Positions 25,678-35,053 of a stretch of DNA of 64,000 bases are shown piece after piece. Where the stretch lies: contig NZ_JASZ02000008.1 of NCBI RefSeq assembly GCF_000735695.2, positions 1-64,000 of the forward strand. The letters run 5' to 3'. Position numbers and translations under genes: made by a program. Each line of letters begins with the position of its first letter. Position 1 is the first letter of the stretch. The DNA comes from Kaistella haifensis DSM 19056. Its GTDB lineage: Bacteria; Bacteroidota; Bacteroidia; Flavobacteriales; Weeksellaceae. The notes beneath the pieces were generated by a model. That model made no database searches. It saw only the letters and a list, made by a program, of their open reading frames with translations, and was not told the DNA's origin.

Positions 25678-26298
25678 TTATTTTGCAAATTTATAAGCTA
25701 AACCTACTTGGAAAACATTGTTCTTAGAGTCTTTGTAAGGTTGTCCGTAAACATTATCATCCTTTCCGATTTTAGTCATACCCGCTACATATCTAGCAGT
25801 AAGACCAAACTGAGGAGTGAAATAGTAACCAGCTCCTAATCCAAGACCAAAATCAAAGGTGTTCAGATTGTCTTTAGCTAACTTTGTCCAGTCATTCACC
25901 AAGATATTATTATTACCATCCTTCAGTTTATTATTAGCATTTACCAAAAAGCTAAACTGTGGACCTGCTTCTAAATAAAACTCTGGAGTTGCATTATACT
26001 GGAACATTACCGGTACAGAGATATAACCCAAATTAGTACTGTAGGAGTTATTGTCATTTTGTCCGTAAGTAATTTTTGAGCCAAGATCATTGTACAGAAC
26101 TTCTGGCTGAATGCTGAAGTTTTCTGCAAGCGGAGCATTCATGAATACACCTGCATTAAAACCAATTTTAGAAGAGGTATCACTCAAGGTACCATCCTTG
26201 GAAATTGAAGCTACGTTCATACCTCCTTTAATACCAAATTGTTGTGCGAATGTTAATGAACTCATTGCGATTGCTGCACCTAAAAATAACTTTTTCAT
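25678..26298 (-). CDS. Outer-membrane beta-barrel protein (PorT/porin family)
   Basis: The 206-residue protein has a signal peptide (MKKLFLGAAIAMSSLTFAQ) and an alternating barrel pattern. Landmarks are GIKGGMNVAS, NAGVFMNAPLAENFSIQPE, ISVPVMFQYN, YLEAGPQFSFLV and the C-terminal aromatic strand VGLAYKFAK. It is the same family as the genes at 49219-51943 and nearest to the one at 49219 (shared NAGVFMNAP and AENFSIQPE). No specific function is indicated. The gene is minus-strand; upstream is a 310-base gene-free stretch with a nested inverted repeat. Confidence 0.88.
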   Translation of the reverse strand: MKKLFLGAAIAMSSLTFAQQFGIKGGMNVASISKDGTLSDTSSKIGFNAGVFMNAPLAENFSIQPEVLYNDLGSKITYGQNDNNSYSTNLGYISVPVMFQYNATPEFYLEAGPQFSFLVNANNKLKDGNNNILVNDWTKLAKDNLNTFDFGLGLGAGYYFTPQFGLTARYVAGMTKIGKDDNVYGQPYKDSKNNVFQVGLAYKFAK

Positions 26299-26609
26299 AA
26301 TTTTTAAATTTTAATTAATTTTTTTTAAAACTTGATAATCGTTTCTTTTAAAATAAGTAAGCGGATTAATTTTTCAGGCTTACTATCAGAAACGCTTCTC
26401 AAATCTCACGTTTTTTAAATTTGTTTTACGAGAGGGATGTTTCAAATGCTGTGCCAAAAAACATAAATTTTACAAAAATTTAAACAATGGTTTAATCATG
26501 TTTTTATTTAAAGTGCTAATAATCAATACTATAAATTAATCATTTCTAAATATTTTATGGTGTAAATTTTCTTTAACATTATGTGCAAAATAATATTATT
26601 TTCTGCTTT
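26299..26609. other. Gene-free stretch between aroB and the porin gene
   Basis: This 311-base AT-rich region follows the aroB stop and precedes the porin ATG on the minus strand. It should hold the porin promoter, although no exact minus-strand TAnnTTTG was found. The one clear structure is the nested inverted repeat at 26340-26394. No coding frame is credible. Confidence 0.6.
26340..26394. repeat. Nested inverted repeat upstream of the porin gene
   Basis: The outer arms CGTTTCT (26340-26346) and AGAAACG (26388-26394) are exact complements, and so are the inner arms AGTAAGC (26356-26362) and GCTTACT (26378-26384). It lies 42 bases from the porin ATG. It could be an RNA leader structure or a paired operator. 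Confidence 0.5.
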
Positions 26610-27650
26610 TTACGCCAAACTTTGATAAAAATGCAATGCTGAAATGATGTTTTCTTCCGAAACCGCACAGTCAAATTGGCAATTTCCAATCTTGTCAATC
26701 AGTGCAAAACTTATTTTTCCGTCGGAATTCTTCTTATCATTTTTCATTAAAGCCAGCAATTGCTCGGTCGAGAAAGCATTAATGGGGATGAAAGGATAGA
26801 ATTTTCGGATTTTTTTGATGATTTCTTCTTCAGTTTCCGCGTTGATGAGGTTTTCCAGACAAGAAAGATGCGTCTCGCAAATCATTCCTAGCGCAACGGC
26901 TTCGCCATGAGGAATTAGCTGATTGCTTTGCAAAAATAAGCTTTCCACAGCATGACCAATCGTGTGTCCGAAGTTTAATGTTTTGCGGATATTTTGTTCT
27001 TTAAAATCAATTTCGACTACATTTTGCTTAATCTTCATCGAAGTTTCTATGAAAGGATAAATGCTCTCTGGATTCAAATTTTCGATAGAACTAAGGTCTT
27101 TCCAATGTTTTTCATCCGCAATTAAACCATGTTTCATCATCTCGGCAAATCCGCTTCGAAGCTCAACGAAAGGCAACGTTCGTAGGAAATCCGGGTAAAC
27201 AAAAATTTGTTGTGGTTCGGCAAAAGTTCCTACAATGTTTTTTAAAAATTGATGATCAATTCCTGTTTTTCCGCCAATAGAAGCGTCGCACATCCCCAAA
27301 AGCGTGGTTGGTACATTGATAAAAGGTATTCCACGTTTGTAAGTGGAAGCAACGAATCCTCCCAAATCGGTGATCACGCCGCCGCCAAGATTCAACATTA
27401 ATGATTTTCTATCGGCCTCAAATTCGGAGAGGATTTCCCAGAGTTGTGTCGCCGTTTCGATGGTTTTCAGTTCTTCGCCTGCTTCAATTTCGATGATTTC
27501 AAACGGGATTTCGGTTTCTAAATTTCCCAAAACTGTCGGAAGGCAATATTCATGCGTATTTTCATCAACTAGAATGAAAAGTTTCGAAGGTTTTAAATTC
27601 TTTAAAAATTGATTAAGTTGAGAAAAATTCTGGTCTAAAACGGAAATCAT
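26610..27650 (-). CDS. aroB: 3-Dehydroquinate synthase
   Basis: AroB closes DAHP into 3-dehydroquinate, step two of the shikimate pathway, using NAD and a metal ion. The protein has LNLGGGVITDLGGFVASTYKRGI, TTLLGMCDASIGGKTGID, FRTLPFVELRSGFAEMMKHGL-type regions and the metal ligand segment NFGHTIGHAVES. I start at the ATG of 27650 (MISVLDQNFSQ, 346 residues). The frame extends to a TTG at 27671, but that codon falls inside the -7 box. It is divergent from the proline dehydrogenase gene. Confidence 0.95.
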   Translation of the reverse strand: MISVLDQNFSQLNQFLKNLKPSKLFILVDENTHEYCLPTVLGNLETEIPFEIIEIEAGEELKTIETATQLWEILSEFEADRKSLMLNLGGGVITDLGGFVASTYKRGIPFINVPTTLLGMCDASIGGKTGIDHQFLKNIVGTFAEPQQIFVYPDFLRTLPFVELRSGFAEMMKHGLIADEKHWKDLSSIENLNPESIYPFIETSMKIKQNVVEIDFKEQNIRKTLNFGHTIGHAVESLFLQSNQLIPHGEAVALGMICETHLSCLENLINAETEEEIIKKIRKFYPFIPINAFSTEQLLALMKNDKKNSDGKISFALIDKIGNCQFDCAVSEENIISALHFYQSLA

Positions 27651-27668
27651 ATCGAGAAAAATTTTACG

Positions 27669-27676
27669 CAAAATTA
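27669..27676 (-). promoter_or_regulatory. -7 box TAATTTTG for aroB
   Basis: Plus-strand CAAAATTA. It overlaps the TTG at 27671, so the ATG at 27650 is the likely start, with a leader of about 12-15 bases. Confidence 0.5.
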
Positions 27677-27713
27677 AACTTTAAATTCGTTTTATCAATT
27701 CATATAGTATTAT

Positions 27714-27721
27714 TAAATTTG
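27714..27721 (+). promoter_or_regulatory. -7 box TAAATTTG for proline dehydrogenase
   Basis: Exact consensus, 19 bases before the ATG at 27741. It is only 37 bases from the divergent aroB box, so the two promoters' upstream regions overlap. Confidence 0.5.
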
Positions 27722-27740
27722 CGCGTATTAAAAAGTATCA

Positions 27741-28910
27741 ATGAGTATTTTCAACAACACAGCATTGGCATTTGCCGACAAATCAGATTATCAGTTAAAA
27801 AAAGCTTACTGGATGTTCAAATTAATCGAGCAACCGGCTTTAACCAAAATAGGAACCAGAATTTTGAATTTTACGGTCCACAATAATTTTCCACTTGCCG
27901 GTGATTTAGTGAAAGCTACGTTGTTTGAGCAATTTTGCGGTGGCGAAACTAGGGAAGAGAGCATGAAGGCCGTGATCAGAATGTTCAAGCGAGGCGTGGG
28001 AAGTATTTTCGATTATTCCATTGAAGGCAAAGAAGAGGAAGAAACTTTTGATGCGGTTTGCCAGGAAATTAAAGATATCGTACGTTTTTCTGTTGGAAAT
28101 CCTGCGATTCCTTTTATTGTTTTTAAGCCCACTGCTTTTGGAAGAATTGATATTTACGAAGCCGTGGGGAAGGGAACTGAATTGACTGAAAGCCAAAAAG
28201 AAGAATGGGCGCGTGTGGTTAAAAGATTTGATGAAGTATGTGAACTTTGCCATGAAAACAACAAAAAAGTGATGGTGGATGCAGAAGAATCTTGGATGCA
28301 AGACGCAGCGGATCAGTTGGTCGAAGATATGATGGAAAAATACAACCGTGAAAAACCCATCGTTTGGAATACCATTCAAATGTACCGAACCGGACGCATC
28401 GAATATATGCAGGAAAACCTCCAACGTGCGAAAGAAAAAGGATATTATATTGGATACAAAATTGTTCGTGGTGCGTACATGGAAAAGGAAAGAGAAAGAG
28501 CCGCCGAAATGAATTATCCGGATCCAATTCAACCCAATAAAGAAGCTTCCGACAGAAATTACAATGCAGCGATCGATTTTGTGATGCAAAATATAGATCG
28601 TGTTTCAGGATTTTTCGGAACGCATAACGAGATCTCCACCGAATTGGTGATGAATAAAATGCAGGGAAAAGATCTAGAAAACAGTTCCGAAAGCATTTAT
28701 TTCGGGCAACTTTACGGCATGAGCGACAATATCACGTACACCCTTGCCGACCAAAAATACAATGTGGCGAAATATTTACCTTATGGCCCGGTGAAAGATG
28801 TGGTGCCTTACCTCACGCGCCGCGCCGAAGAAAATACCTCTGTAGCAGGTCAAACCGGCCGCGAATTGTCTTTAATTAGCAAAGAATTGAAAAGAAGAAA
28901 AGGAAATTAA
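27741..28910 (+). CDS. Proline dehydrogenase
   Basis: This FAD enzyme oxidises proline to pyrroline-5-carboxylate. The 389-residue single-domain protein carries the barrel motifs of the PRODH family: FVVFKPTAFGR-type strand (PFIVFKPTAFGRID), VMVDAEESWMQDA, QMYRTGRIEYM, YKIVRGAYMEKERERA, GTHNEIST and the C-terminal YLPYGPVKDVVPYLTRRAEEN. It lacks the DNA-binding and P5C dehydrogenase parts of long PutA proteins, so a separate P5C dehydrogenase must exist elsewhere. It has its own promoter and terminator. Confidence 0.94.
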   Translation: MSIFNNTALAFADKSDYQLKKAYWMFKLIEQPALTKIGTRILNFTVHNNFPLAGDLVKATLFEQFCGGETREESMKAVIRMFKRGVGSIFDYSIEGKEEEETFDAVCQEIKDIVRFSVGNPAIPFIVFKPTAFGRIDIYEAVGKGTELTESQKEEWARVVKRFDEVCELCHENNKKVMVDAEESWMQDAADQLVEDMMEKYNREKPIVWNTIQMYRTGRIEYMQENLQRAKEKGYYIGYKIVRGAYMEKERERAAEMNYPDPIQPNKEASDRNYNAAIDFVMQNIDRVSGFFGTHNEISTELVMNKMQGKDLENSSESIYFGQLYGMSDNITYTLADQKYNVAKYLPYGPVKDVVPYLTRRAEENTSVAGQTGRELSLISKELKRRKGN

Positions 28911-28939
28911 TCTTTTTTCTTACAATTTTAAATAGATCG

Positions 28940-28966
28940 GAGTTGGATTTTTTTCCAACTCTTTTT
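28940..28966 (+). terminator. Proline dehydrogenase terminator
   Basis: GAGTTGGA pairs with TCCAACTC around six T residues and is followed by five T residues. The priA -7 box begins four bases later. Confidence 0.75.
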
Positions 28967-28969
28967 CAT

Positions 28970-28977
28970 TAAATTTG
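28970..28977 (+). promoter_or_regulatory. -7 box TAAATTTG for priA
   Basis: Exact consensus directly behind the preceding terminator. The transcript would start near 28981 and have about 35 bases before the TTG start. Confidence 0.5.
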
Positions 28978-29016
28978 TCTTTCGATGTTGCATGAATTTT
29001 CAAAAAATCTATTGAA

Positions 29017-31464
29017 TTGACTTTTGCCCAAATTATTTTACCGCTCAATCTTGCAGGGACTTTCACTTATAAAGTTCCTGATGATTTGGTTGAAATCTTA
29101 CAACCCGGAATGCGCGTTTTGGTTTCATTTCGTGGCAAAAAAATTTATACAGGAATCGTCACGGAAATCCACGATCGCAAACCCGAAAATTTTGTACCAA
29201 AAGAAATTCTGAACATTCTTGATGATTCTCCAATTCTGCCGGAAGAGCAAATTGCTTTCTGGCAATGGATTTCGGAATATTATCTATGCAATTTGGGTGA
29301 GATTTATAGATACGCATTTCCTTCCTCATTAAAGCTGGAGAGCGAAACTTATCTAAAATTAAAACCCAATATCACGGTAGATTTTCAGAATTTGGATGTG
29401 AATGAAATGTATCTTATTCAAGCTTTGGAGGTTCGGCAATTGATCAATTTAACCGAGATTGAAGCGTTTATCCCGAAAAAAGAAATCGTGAAAACCATTA
29501 ATTCTTTAATCGACCTTCAATACATTGAAATTGATGAAAAAATTGCAGAGAAATATCGGGCGAAAGAAGTTGCTTACTTGAAAATCAATGAAGTAGAAAT
29601 TTCAAAACGGAAAATTCCGGAAATTCTTTTGGAGCTGAAACGTTCGCCGAAGCAACAGGAATTGTTTCTTTATTTACTTGAAAAACATACCGAAAATCCC
29701 GAAAAAGATTTAAAAAAATCTGAAGTTTTCGAAGTAGGAAATTTTTCGCAGCCACAATTGAAATCTCTGGTGGAAAAAAATTTGGTTCAGGAATATTATC
29801 TTCAAAAAGATCGTTTGGAAGTGTACGATGGCGAAATAGAAAATATTGAAAAGCTCACGGAAACCCAGTTGCAGTCGAAGAAAGAGATTGATGAAGCTTT
29901 CGAAATCGGAAAAAATGTTTTGCTCCACGGCGTGACTTCTTCGGGGAAAACGCATATCTATTTAGAGAAAATTGAAGAAACAGTTTCCGAAGGAAAAAAC
30001 GTCCTTTTTTTGCTCCCGGAGATTGCACTTACCAAACAAATTGTACAGCGGTTAGAAAAAAAATATGGTAAAGAACTCGGTTTTTATCATCAAAAACTGA
30101 CGGATTTTGAGAAGGTTGAAGTATGGCGAAAAATAAAGAATAATCAACTGAAAATACTTATTGGAACAAGGAATTCGTTGTTTCTTCCGTTCTCGAATTT
30201 AGGTTTGGTTGTGGTTGATGAAGAGCACGATTCTGCGTACAAACCAAGAGAAGTTTCTCCTTTTTTTAATGCAAAAGATGCGGCCCAAGTTTTGGCAAAA
30301 TTGTATCATGCTCCAGTAATATTGGGTTCGGCGACTCCTTCAGTTGAATCTTACTATTTGGCCAAAACCGAAAAATTGAAATATATTTTTTTATCCGAAC
30401 GTTTCGGAAAGGTGAAACTTCCTGAATTTGAATTGATTAATTTTAAAGAAGCGCAGGATTCCAAAAAAGTGATTGGGAATTTTTCTCTGCAATTAATCAG
30501 CGAAATAAAAACTGAACTAGAACGGAAAAAACAAACCATGATTCTCCACAATCGCCGTGGATACGCCAATGTAGTGGAATGTGAAAGTTGTGGCTATGTG
30601 AATTATTGCTCGAATTGTGATGTGGTGATGACGTATCACAAGTTTTCGAATGAGATGAAATGCCACTATTGCGGGCAAAAATCGGCTAAACCGAAAGTGT
30701 GTCCGAAATGTCATTCCGAAAATTTGAATGAACGTGGAGTTGGTGTGGAACAGGTTCACGAAGAGGTTTCGCGTCTTTTTCCTGATTCGGAAGTCGACCG
30801 AATGGATGTAGATTCGATGCGAAAAAAATTCGCTTATGAAAAATTATACGAAAAAATTGAAAGTGGCGAAACCGATATTTTGGTAGGAACGCAAATGATT
30901 TCCAAGGGTTTAGATTTCGATAATATAGAATTGGTTGCGATTCCGAGAGCAGATTCGATGTTGTATGTACAGGATTTTCGTGCGGAAGAAAGGGCTTTTC
31001 AGTTGATCACCCAAGTTTCCGGAAGAGCCGGGAGAATTTCCGGAGAAGGAAAGGTTTTGATTCAAACTTATAATCCACAGCATTCTGTTTTTCAATTAAT
31101 TAAAGATAATAATCAGGAGAAAATCTACCGACATTTCCTGGAAGAAAGGAAAAAATTTCTCTATCCGCCTTTTGTGAAGTTAATCATGATTGAACTAAAA
31201 CATCGAAAAGAAGATAAAGTGAACCGCGCCTCTCAGTTTTTAGGTTCAATTCTTAGAAAATATCTTCCTGAAGAATGCATTCTCGGTCCGGAAAAATCGC
31301 CCATTGGAAAACTGAATTTGATGTATCAATATCAAATTTTGCTCAAATTTCCACGAGGGAAAAAGTATAAGGAATTCAAAAATATTTTACTTCAAAGTTT
31401 TGATGAATTTGAGGAAATTACTGCATATCAGAGCATTAAAAAACTGATATTTGTCGACTTTTAA
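29017..31464 (+). CDS. priA: Primosomal protein N' (replication restart helicase), TTG start
   Basis: PriA is a 3'-5' helicase that reloads the replisome at stalled forks. The 815-residue protein shows the 3'-DNA-binding N-domain (ILPLNLAGTFTYKVP), Walker A in HGVTSSGKTHIY near residue 305, DEEHDSAYK, and LVGTQMISKGLDFDNI. The zinc-binding insert has eight cysteines in pairs (CESCGYVNYCSNC, CHYCGQ, CPKCHSE). No ATG lies in frame before the conserved N-terminus: nearby upstream ATGs are out of frame and soon stop. The TTG at 29017 (TTG ACT TTT GCC) gives the normal PriA start, and I take that. Confidence 0.94.
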   Translation: MTFAQIILPLNLAGTFTYKVPDDLVEILQPGMRVLVSFRGKKIYTGIVTEIHDRKPENFVPKEILNILDDSPILPEEQIAFWQWISEYYLCNLGEIYRYAFPSSLKLESETYLKLKPNITVDFQNLDVNEMYLIQALEVRQLINLTEIEAFIPKKEIVKTINSLIDLQYIEIDEKIAEKYRAKEVAYLKINEVEISKRKIPEILLELKRSPKQQELFLYLLEKHTENPEKDLKKSEVFEVGNFSQPQLKSLVEKNLVQEYYLQKDRLEVYDGEIENIEKLTETQLQSKKEIDEAFEIGKNVLLHGVTSSGKTHIYLEKIEETVSEGKNVLFLLPEIALTKQIVQRLEKKYGKELGFYHQKLTDFEKVEVWRKIKNNQLKILIGTRNSLFLPFSNLGLVVVDEEHDSAYKPREVSPFFNAKDAAQVLAKLYHAPVILGSATPSVESYYLAKTEKLKYIFLSERFGKVKLPEFELINFKEAQDSKKVIGNFSLQLISEIKTELERKKQTMILHNRRGYANVVECESCGYVNYCSNCDVVMTYHKFSNEMKCHYCGQKSAKPKVCPKCHSENLNERGVGVEQVHEEVSRLFPDSEVDRMDVDSMRKKFAYEKLYEKIESGETDILVGTQMISKGLDFDNIELVAIPRADSMLYVQDFRAEERAFQLITQVSGRAGRISGEGKVLIQTYNPQHSVFQLIKDNNQEKIYRHFLEERKKFLYPPFVKLIMIELKHRKEDKVNRASQFLGSILRKYLPEECILGPEKSPIGKLNLMYQYQILLKFPRGKKYKEFKNILLQSFDEFEEITAYQSIKKLIFVDF

Positions 31465-31528
31465 CATTTTTTAACATAATTAACTGTGTTTTATAAGGGT
31501 GAAAACACGGTAGCTCGGTAATAATTTA

Positions 31529-31536
31529 TATTTTTG
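31529..31536 (+). promoter_or_regulatory. -7 box TATTTTTG for dacB
   Basis: Lies 45 bases before the dacB ATG at 31582. Confidence 0.45.
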
Positions 31537-31581
31537 AACGTTGAATAAAGAGCATTATTCAGATCATCAAATAAAATGTAA

Positions 31582-33030
31582 ATGATTAGACTTAAAAATA
31601 TATTGGTCTCGTCTGCTTTTGCGCTATCTGCGATGGCATTCGGACAAGGAACTTTTGCTTCTTCAAACTATCCTCAATCTTACGAAACTCACTCCTCAAA
31701 TATTTCCGCACCAGAAAAATTAATGTCAGCTAAAGAATTGGTTGACATTAAAATCAATTCGTTAATGAACGATCCGGTGCTTCGAAATGCGAATTGGGGT
31801 TTTGTGATATATGATCCTAAAACCAAAAAAGTGGTCAATTCCTACAATGAAAACGCTTCTTTGGTTCCGGCATCTACCACCAAACTTCTAACTACTGAAA
31901 CCGCGATGAATCTTTTGGGAGAAAAATTTCGTTGGAATACTCAGTTAGAACATTCCGGAACTATTGATGCAGACGGAGTTTTGCAAGGAAATTTGTATAT
32001 CGTTGGAAGCGGCGATCCATCATTAGGAACTAATAAAGCGGGAGCTTCTTCCTATAGTGCAATCATTGCCGATTTCATGAGCGCAATTTCACAGAAAGGA
32101 ATTAAGAAGGTTAATGGCGATATCATCATCCAAACTGCGGTTTTCAAAATGAATAAAATGCAAAGTTTGCCCGCGAATATCGTTTGGTTGGAAAATGGAA
32201 GCTATTATTTGCCGGTGGGTTCTACCTATGAAATTAGTCCGCAAAATGAGAAATTAATTGCCAAACAAGCCAATCCTTTTGCCGAAAACAAGAACTTTTA
32301 TTATGTTTCGCCATACATCAACCAAATGGTGTATGCTGATAAGTTTAACGGATCTGGACTTACCACAAAATTGCCCGATGCACCAGCTTATCTTGCCAAT
32401 AATTTAAGAACGACCATGATCAAAAGAGGTTTGCCTGTAACCGGAAATGTGGTTCCCAGAACGATCGATCTGAATCCTGAAAAAAGAGAGATCATTACCA
32501 ACTATCAGTCGCCGACTTTATCCGAAATTGTTTATTATACCAATCAACACAGCGATAACGGTTTGGCAGAAGCAACTTTGCGAATGGTGGGTTTTCAGAA
32601 AAACGGAGATCAAACTTTAGAAAGCGGTAGGAAAGTAGTGGTGGATCATCTGAAGGAAATTTCTTTTGATACCAACGGCCTGAATTATATGGATGGAAGC
32701 GGTTTATCACGAAGCAATTTGGTAACACCCATTTCACAGGCGAAATTTTTAACCAATTTAATGAATGAAAAATATTATAAAACGTATTTTGAATCTTTAC
32801 CGATTGGCGGACAAACCGGAACGTTGAAGAGAATGTTTTTAGGAAACGGCAACGGACAAATTTTTGCCAAAACCGGTACATTAAATAAAGTAAAAACTTT
32901 GGCAGGTTACCTGAAAACCTATAGTGGCAAAACATTGGTTTTCTCTTTGCTCATCAATAATTACGCTGGTTCCGTAGATCAGGTGAAAAGCCGAATGGAA
33001 CAACTTTTGGAGCCGGCTCTTAATCTTTAG
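31582..33030 (+). CDS. dacB: D-alanyl-D-alanine carboxypeptidase/endopeptidase, PBP4 class
   Basis: A periplasmic S13-family penicillin-binding protein that trims pentapeptides and cuts peptidoglycan cross-links. In 482 residues there is a signal peptide (ending near AFGQG), the nucleophile motif S98-T-T-K101 in VPASTTKLLTTE, the SxN motif in NQHSDNGLAEATLRM and the KTG motif in IFAKTGTLNKVKTLAGY near 430. The long insert between SxxK and SxN is typical of PBP4. It has its own promoter and terminator; no cell-wall gene is next to it. One upstream ATG at 31576 stops at once and is not used. Confidence 0.94.
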   Translation: MIRLKNILVSSAFALSAMAFGQGTFASSNYPQSYETHSSNISAPEKLMSAKELVDIKINSLMNDPVLRNANWGFVIYDPKTKKVVNSYNENASLVPASTTKLLTTETAMNLLGEKFRWNTQLEHSGTIDADGVLQGNLYIVGSGDPSLGTNKAGASSYSAIIADFMSAISQKGIKKVNGDIIIQTAVFKMNKMQSLPANIVWLENGSYYLPVGSTYEISPQNEKLIAKQANPFAENKNFYYVSPYINQMVYADKFNGSGLTTKLPDAPAYLANNLRTTMIKRGLPVTGNVVPRTIDLNPEKREIITNYQSPTLSEIVYYTNQHSDNGLAEATLRMVGFQKNGDQTLESGRKVVVDHLKEISFDTNGLNYMDGSGLSRSNLVTPISQAKFLTNLMNEKYYKTYFESLPIGGQTGTLKRMFLGNGNGQIFAKTGTLNKVKTLAGYLKTYSGKTLVFSLLINNYAGSVDQVKSRMEQLLEPALNL

Positions 33031-33055
33031 TAAATAATAAATTAATGATATCATT

Positions 33056-33087
33056 AACCTTTCAATAATAATTGAGAGGTTTTTTTT
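33056..33087 (+). terminator. dacB terminator
   Basis: AACCTTTCAAT pairs with ATTGAGAGGTT (one G-U pair) around AATA and runs into a T tract. Confidence 0.75.
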
Positions 33088-33111
33088 AACTTTAGCCAAA
33101 AATCTACCTTA

Positions 33112-35046
33112 ATGAAAAAACTTTATTTAATTGCTTTTGCAGTATTTTTTGTGCAGGCATTTTCTCAGAAAAATGAGGAGGCCAAAAGAAAAAGCATGAT
33201 TCGAAATGAGCTTCAAAAGTATTCGAAAATGGTTGACTACAATGTCAACCCGAATACGCTCAATTATGACTTAAAATATCAAAGACTGGGATTGGATTTG
33301 GATCCGGCCCAACATTTCGTGAGCGGAATGGTTACCAGCTATTTCGTTCCAAATCAGAATATTTCAAGCATTTATTTTGATCTTTCTAATGTGCTTTCTG
33401 TTTCAGAAGTGAAATATCACGGTTCTAATCTTCCTTTTACGCAACTGAGTACAAAGGAAATTAAAATAGATTTTCCGTCAAATATTCCTGCAGCGACTTT
33501 GGATTCGCTTTCCATTAAATATTCCGGCACTCCGGATACCGGCGGAAGTGCAGGCGATGCTTTCACTGTTTCTACGCAAGGTGGAACACCTGTTTTGTAT
33601 ACACTTTCCGAACCTTACGGAGCTCAGGAATGGTTTCCGACAAAGCAAAGTTTGAATGACAAAATTGAAAAAGTTGATATCAAAATCAATACACCATCGC
33701 AATACAGCGTGGCAGCGAATGGGAAATTGATTTCTGAAACTTCATTGACCGGAAGCAGAAAACTCACTTTTTGGCAAACCAATTATCCAATTCCTGCTTA
33801 TCTAATTGCATTGGGAATAACGAATTATACGAAACTTAACGATACGATGGGAACACCGCCGTTTCCTTTCGTTAATTATTTATATCCTTCCACAGCTACC
33901 AATACAACTACGATTTCGAATATCAACTGGACAAAAACAGTGATGAATACTTTCGAAGAATATTTTGGACCTTATCCTTACCGAAACGAAAAATACGGTC
34001 ATATGCAATTTAGTTGGGGAGGCGGTATGGAACATGCTACAATGTCTTCAATGGGATCGTGGGGACGCGGAATCATCGCTCACGAACTTGCGCATCAATG
34101 GTTTGGTGATAAAGTTACTTGTGGAGCATGGAATGACATTTGGCTCAACGAAGGTTTTGCGACTTTTGGGGAACATCTTGCCAACGAAAAATTATTGATG
34201 ACGAATTCTCAATTTCTAAACTACCTGAGTTCTGAAATGAGTTATATTACAGGCTCTCCGGGCGGAAGTGTGTATGTAGCAGATGGTAATCTTGGAAATA
34301 CAGGAACTATTTTCAGTGGAAGATTAACTTACTCTAAAGGCGGATATGTCGTACGAATGCTTAAGTGGATTTTGGGTGATGAAGCATTTTATTCAGCAAT
34401 CAAAGATTATCATGCAAGACCGGAATTGGCATATGGATATGCGAAAACAGCCGATTTGAAGAACTCTCTGCTTCAATCTACCGGAAAAGATTTTACTGAA
34501 TTTTTCAACGATTGGATCTACGGACAAGGTTATCCGACTTATCAAATCCGTTGGAACCAAACCTCTGATGATATGTTGAGAATTAAAGTAAGTCAAACGC
34601 AAAGTCATTCGTCTGTCAGCTTCTTTGAAATGCCATTGCCGATCAAGGTGAATGGCAACGGTGGTCAGGTTGCGTATTTAACATTAGATCATACGACAAA
34701 TAATCAGAATTTTGCTAACCTGATCAACTTTCCGGTTTCTAGCATTCAGTTCAATTATGAAAATCAAATTATTCAAAGAAACTCGACAGTAACCAAAGAC
34801 ACGTCGATTCTTGCTGTTGATGATTCTTCTAAGGACGCCGTGAAAATTTATCCAAATCCGGTGAAAAATCAATTGTCAGTTTCAGGAATTTCTAAAGATC
34901 AAAATTTCGAAATCTTTAGCATCGACGGGAAATTGATTAAAAAAGGAAGTATTTCTTCAGGAAAACCGGTGGATGTTACATCGCTTTCGAAAGGAGTTTA
35001 TATCTTCAAAATTGATATTCAGAATCTCAAATTCGTTAAACAATAA
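33112..35046 (+). CDS. M1 family aminopeptidase with T9SS sorting domain
   Basis: A secreted zinc metallopeptidase of 644 residues. The signal peptide MKKLYLIAFAVFFVQAFSQ is followed by the M1 beta-sandwich domain. The substrate loop reads GGGMEHATM in place of the common GAMEN. Zinc ligands are H324-E325-x2-H328 in AHELAHQWFGD and a Glu about 19 residues on in LNEGFATFGE. The last 75 residues form a type A T9SS signal: VKIYPNPVKNQLSVSG, then SIDGKLIKKG and LSKGVYIFKI. It is therefore exported across the outer membrane and is released or anchored at the surface, where it would trim peptides. Confidence 0.93.
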   Translation: MKKLYLIAFAVFFVQAFSQKNEEAKRKSMIRNELQKYSKMVDYNVNPNTLNYDLKYQRLGLDLDPAQHFVSGMVTSYFVPNQNISSIYFDLSNVLSVSEVKYHGSNLPFTQLSTKEIKIDFPSNIPAATLDSLSIKYSGTPDTGGSAGDAFTVSTQGGTPVLYTLSEPYGAQEWFPTKQSLNDKIEKVDIKINTPSQYSVAANGKLISETSLTGSRKLTFWQTNYPIPAYLIALGITNYTKLNDTMGTPPFPFVNYLYPSTATNTTTISNINWTKTVMNTFEEYFGPYPYRNEKYGHMQFSWGGGMEHATMSSMGSWGRGIIAHELAHQWFGDKVTCGAWNDIWLNEGFATFGEHLANEKLLMTNSQFLNYLSSEMSYITGSPGGSVYVADGNLGNTGTIFSGRLTYSKGGYVVRMLKWILGDEAFYSAIKDYHARPELAYGYAKTADLKNSLLQSTGKDFTEFFNDWIYGQGYPTYQIRWNQTSDDMLRIKVSQTQSHSSVSFFEMPLPIKVNGNGGQVAYLTLDHTTNNQNFANLINFPVSSIQFNYENQIIQRNSTVTKDTSILAVDDSSKDAVKIYPNPVKNQLSVSGISKDQNFEIFSIDGKLIKKGSISSGKPVDVTSLSKGVYIFKIDIQNLKFVKQ

Positions 35047-35053
35047 AAATCAG

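Noticed and set aside
27906-28589. Minus-strand frame of 227 codons
   Set aside because: Fully antisense to the proline dehydrogenase gene, rich in His and Phe as expected from reversed codons, with no domain match.
31484-31500. Shared 13-mer GTTTTATAAGGGT between the dacB and satD-like upstream regions
   Set aside because: Only one copy occurs before dacB, with no inverted partner. Chance matches of this length between AT-rich stretches are expected in a window of this size.
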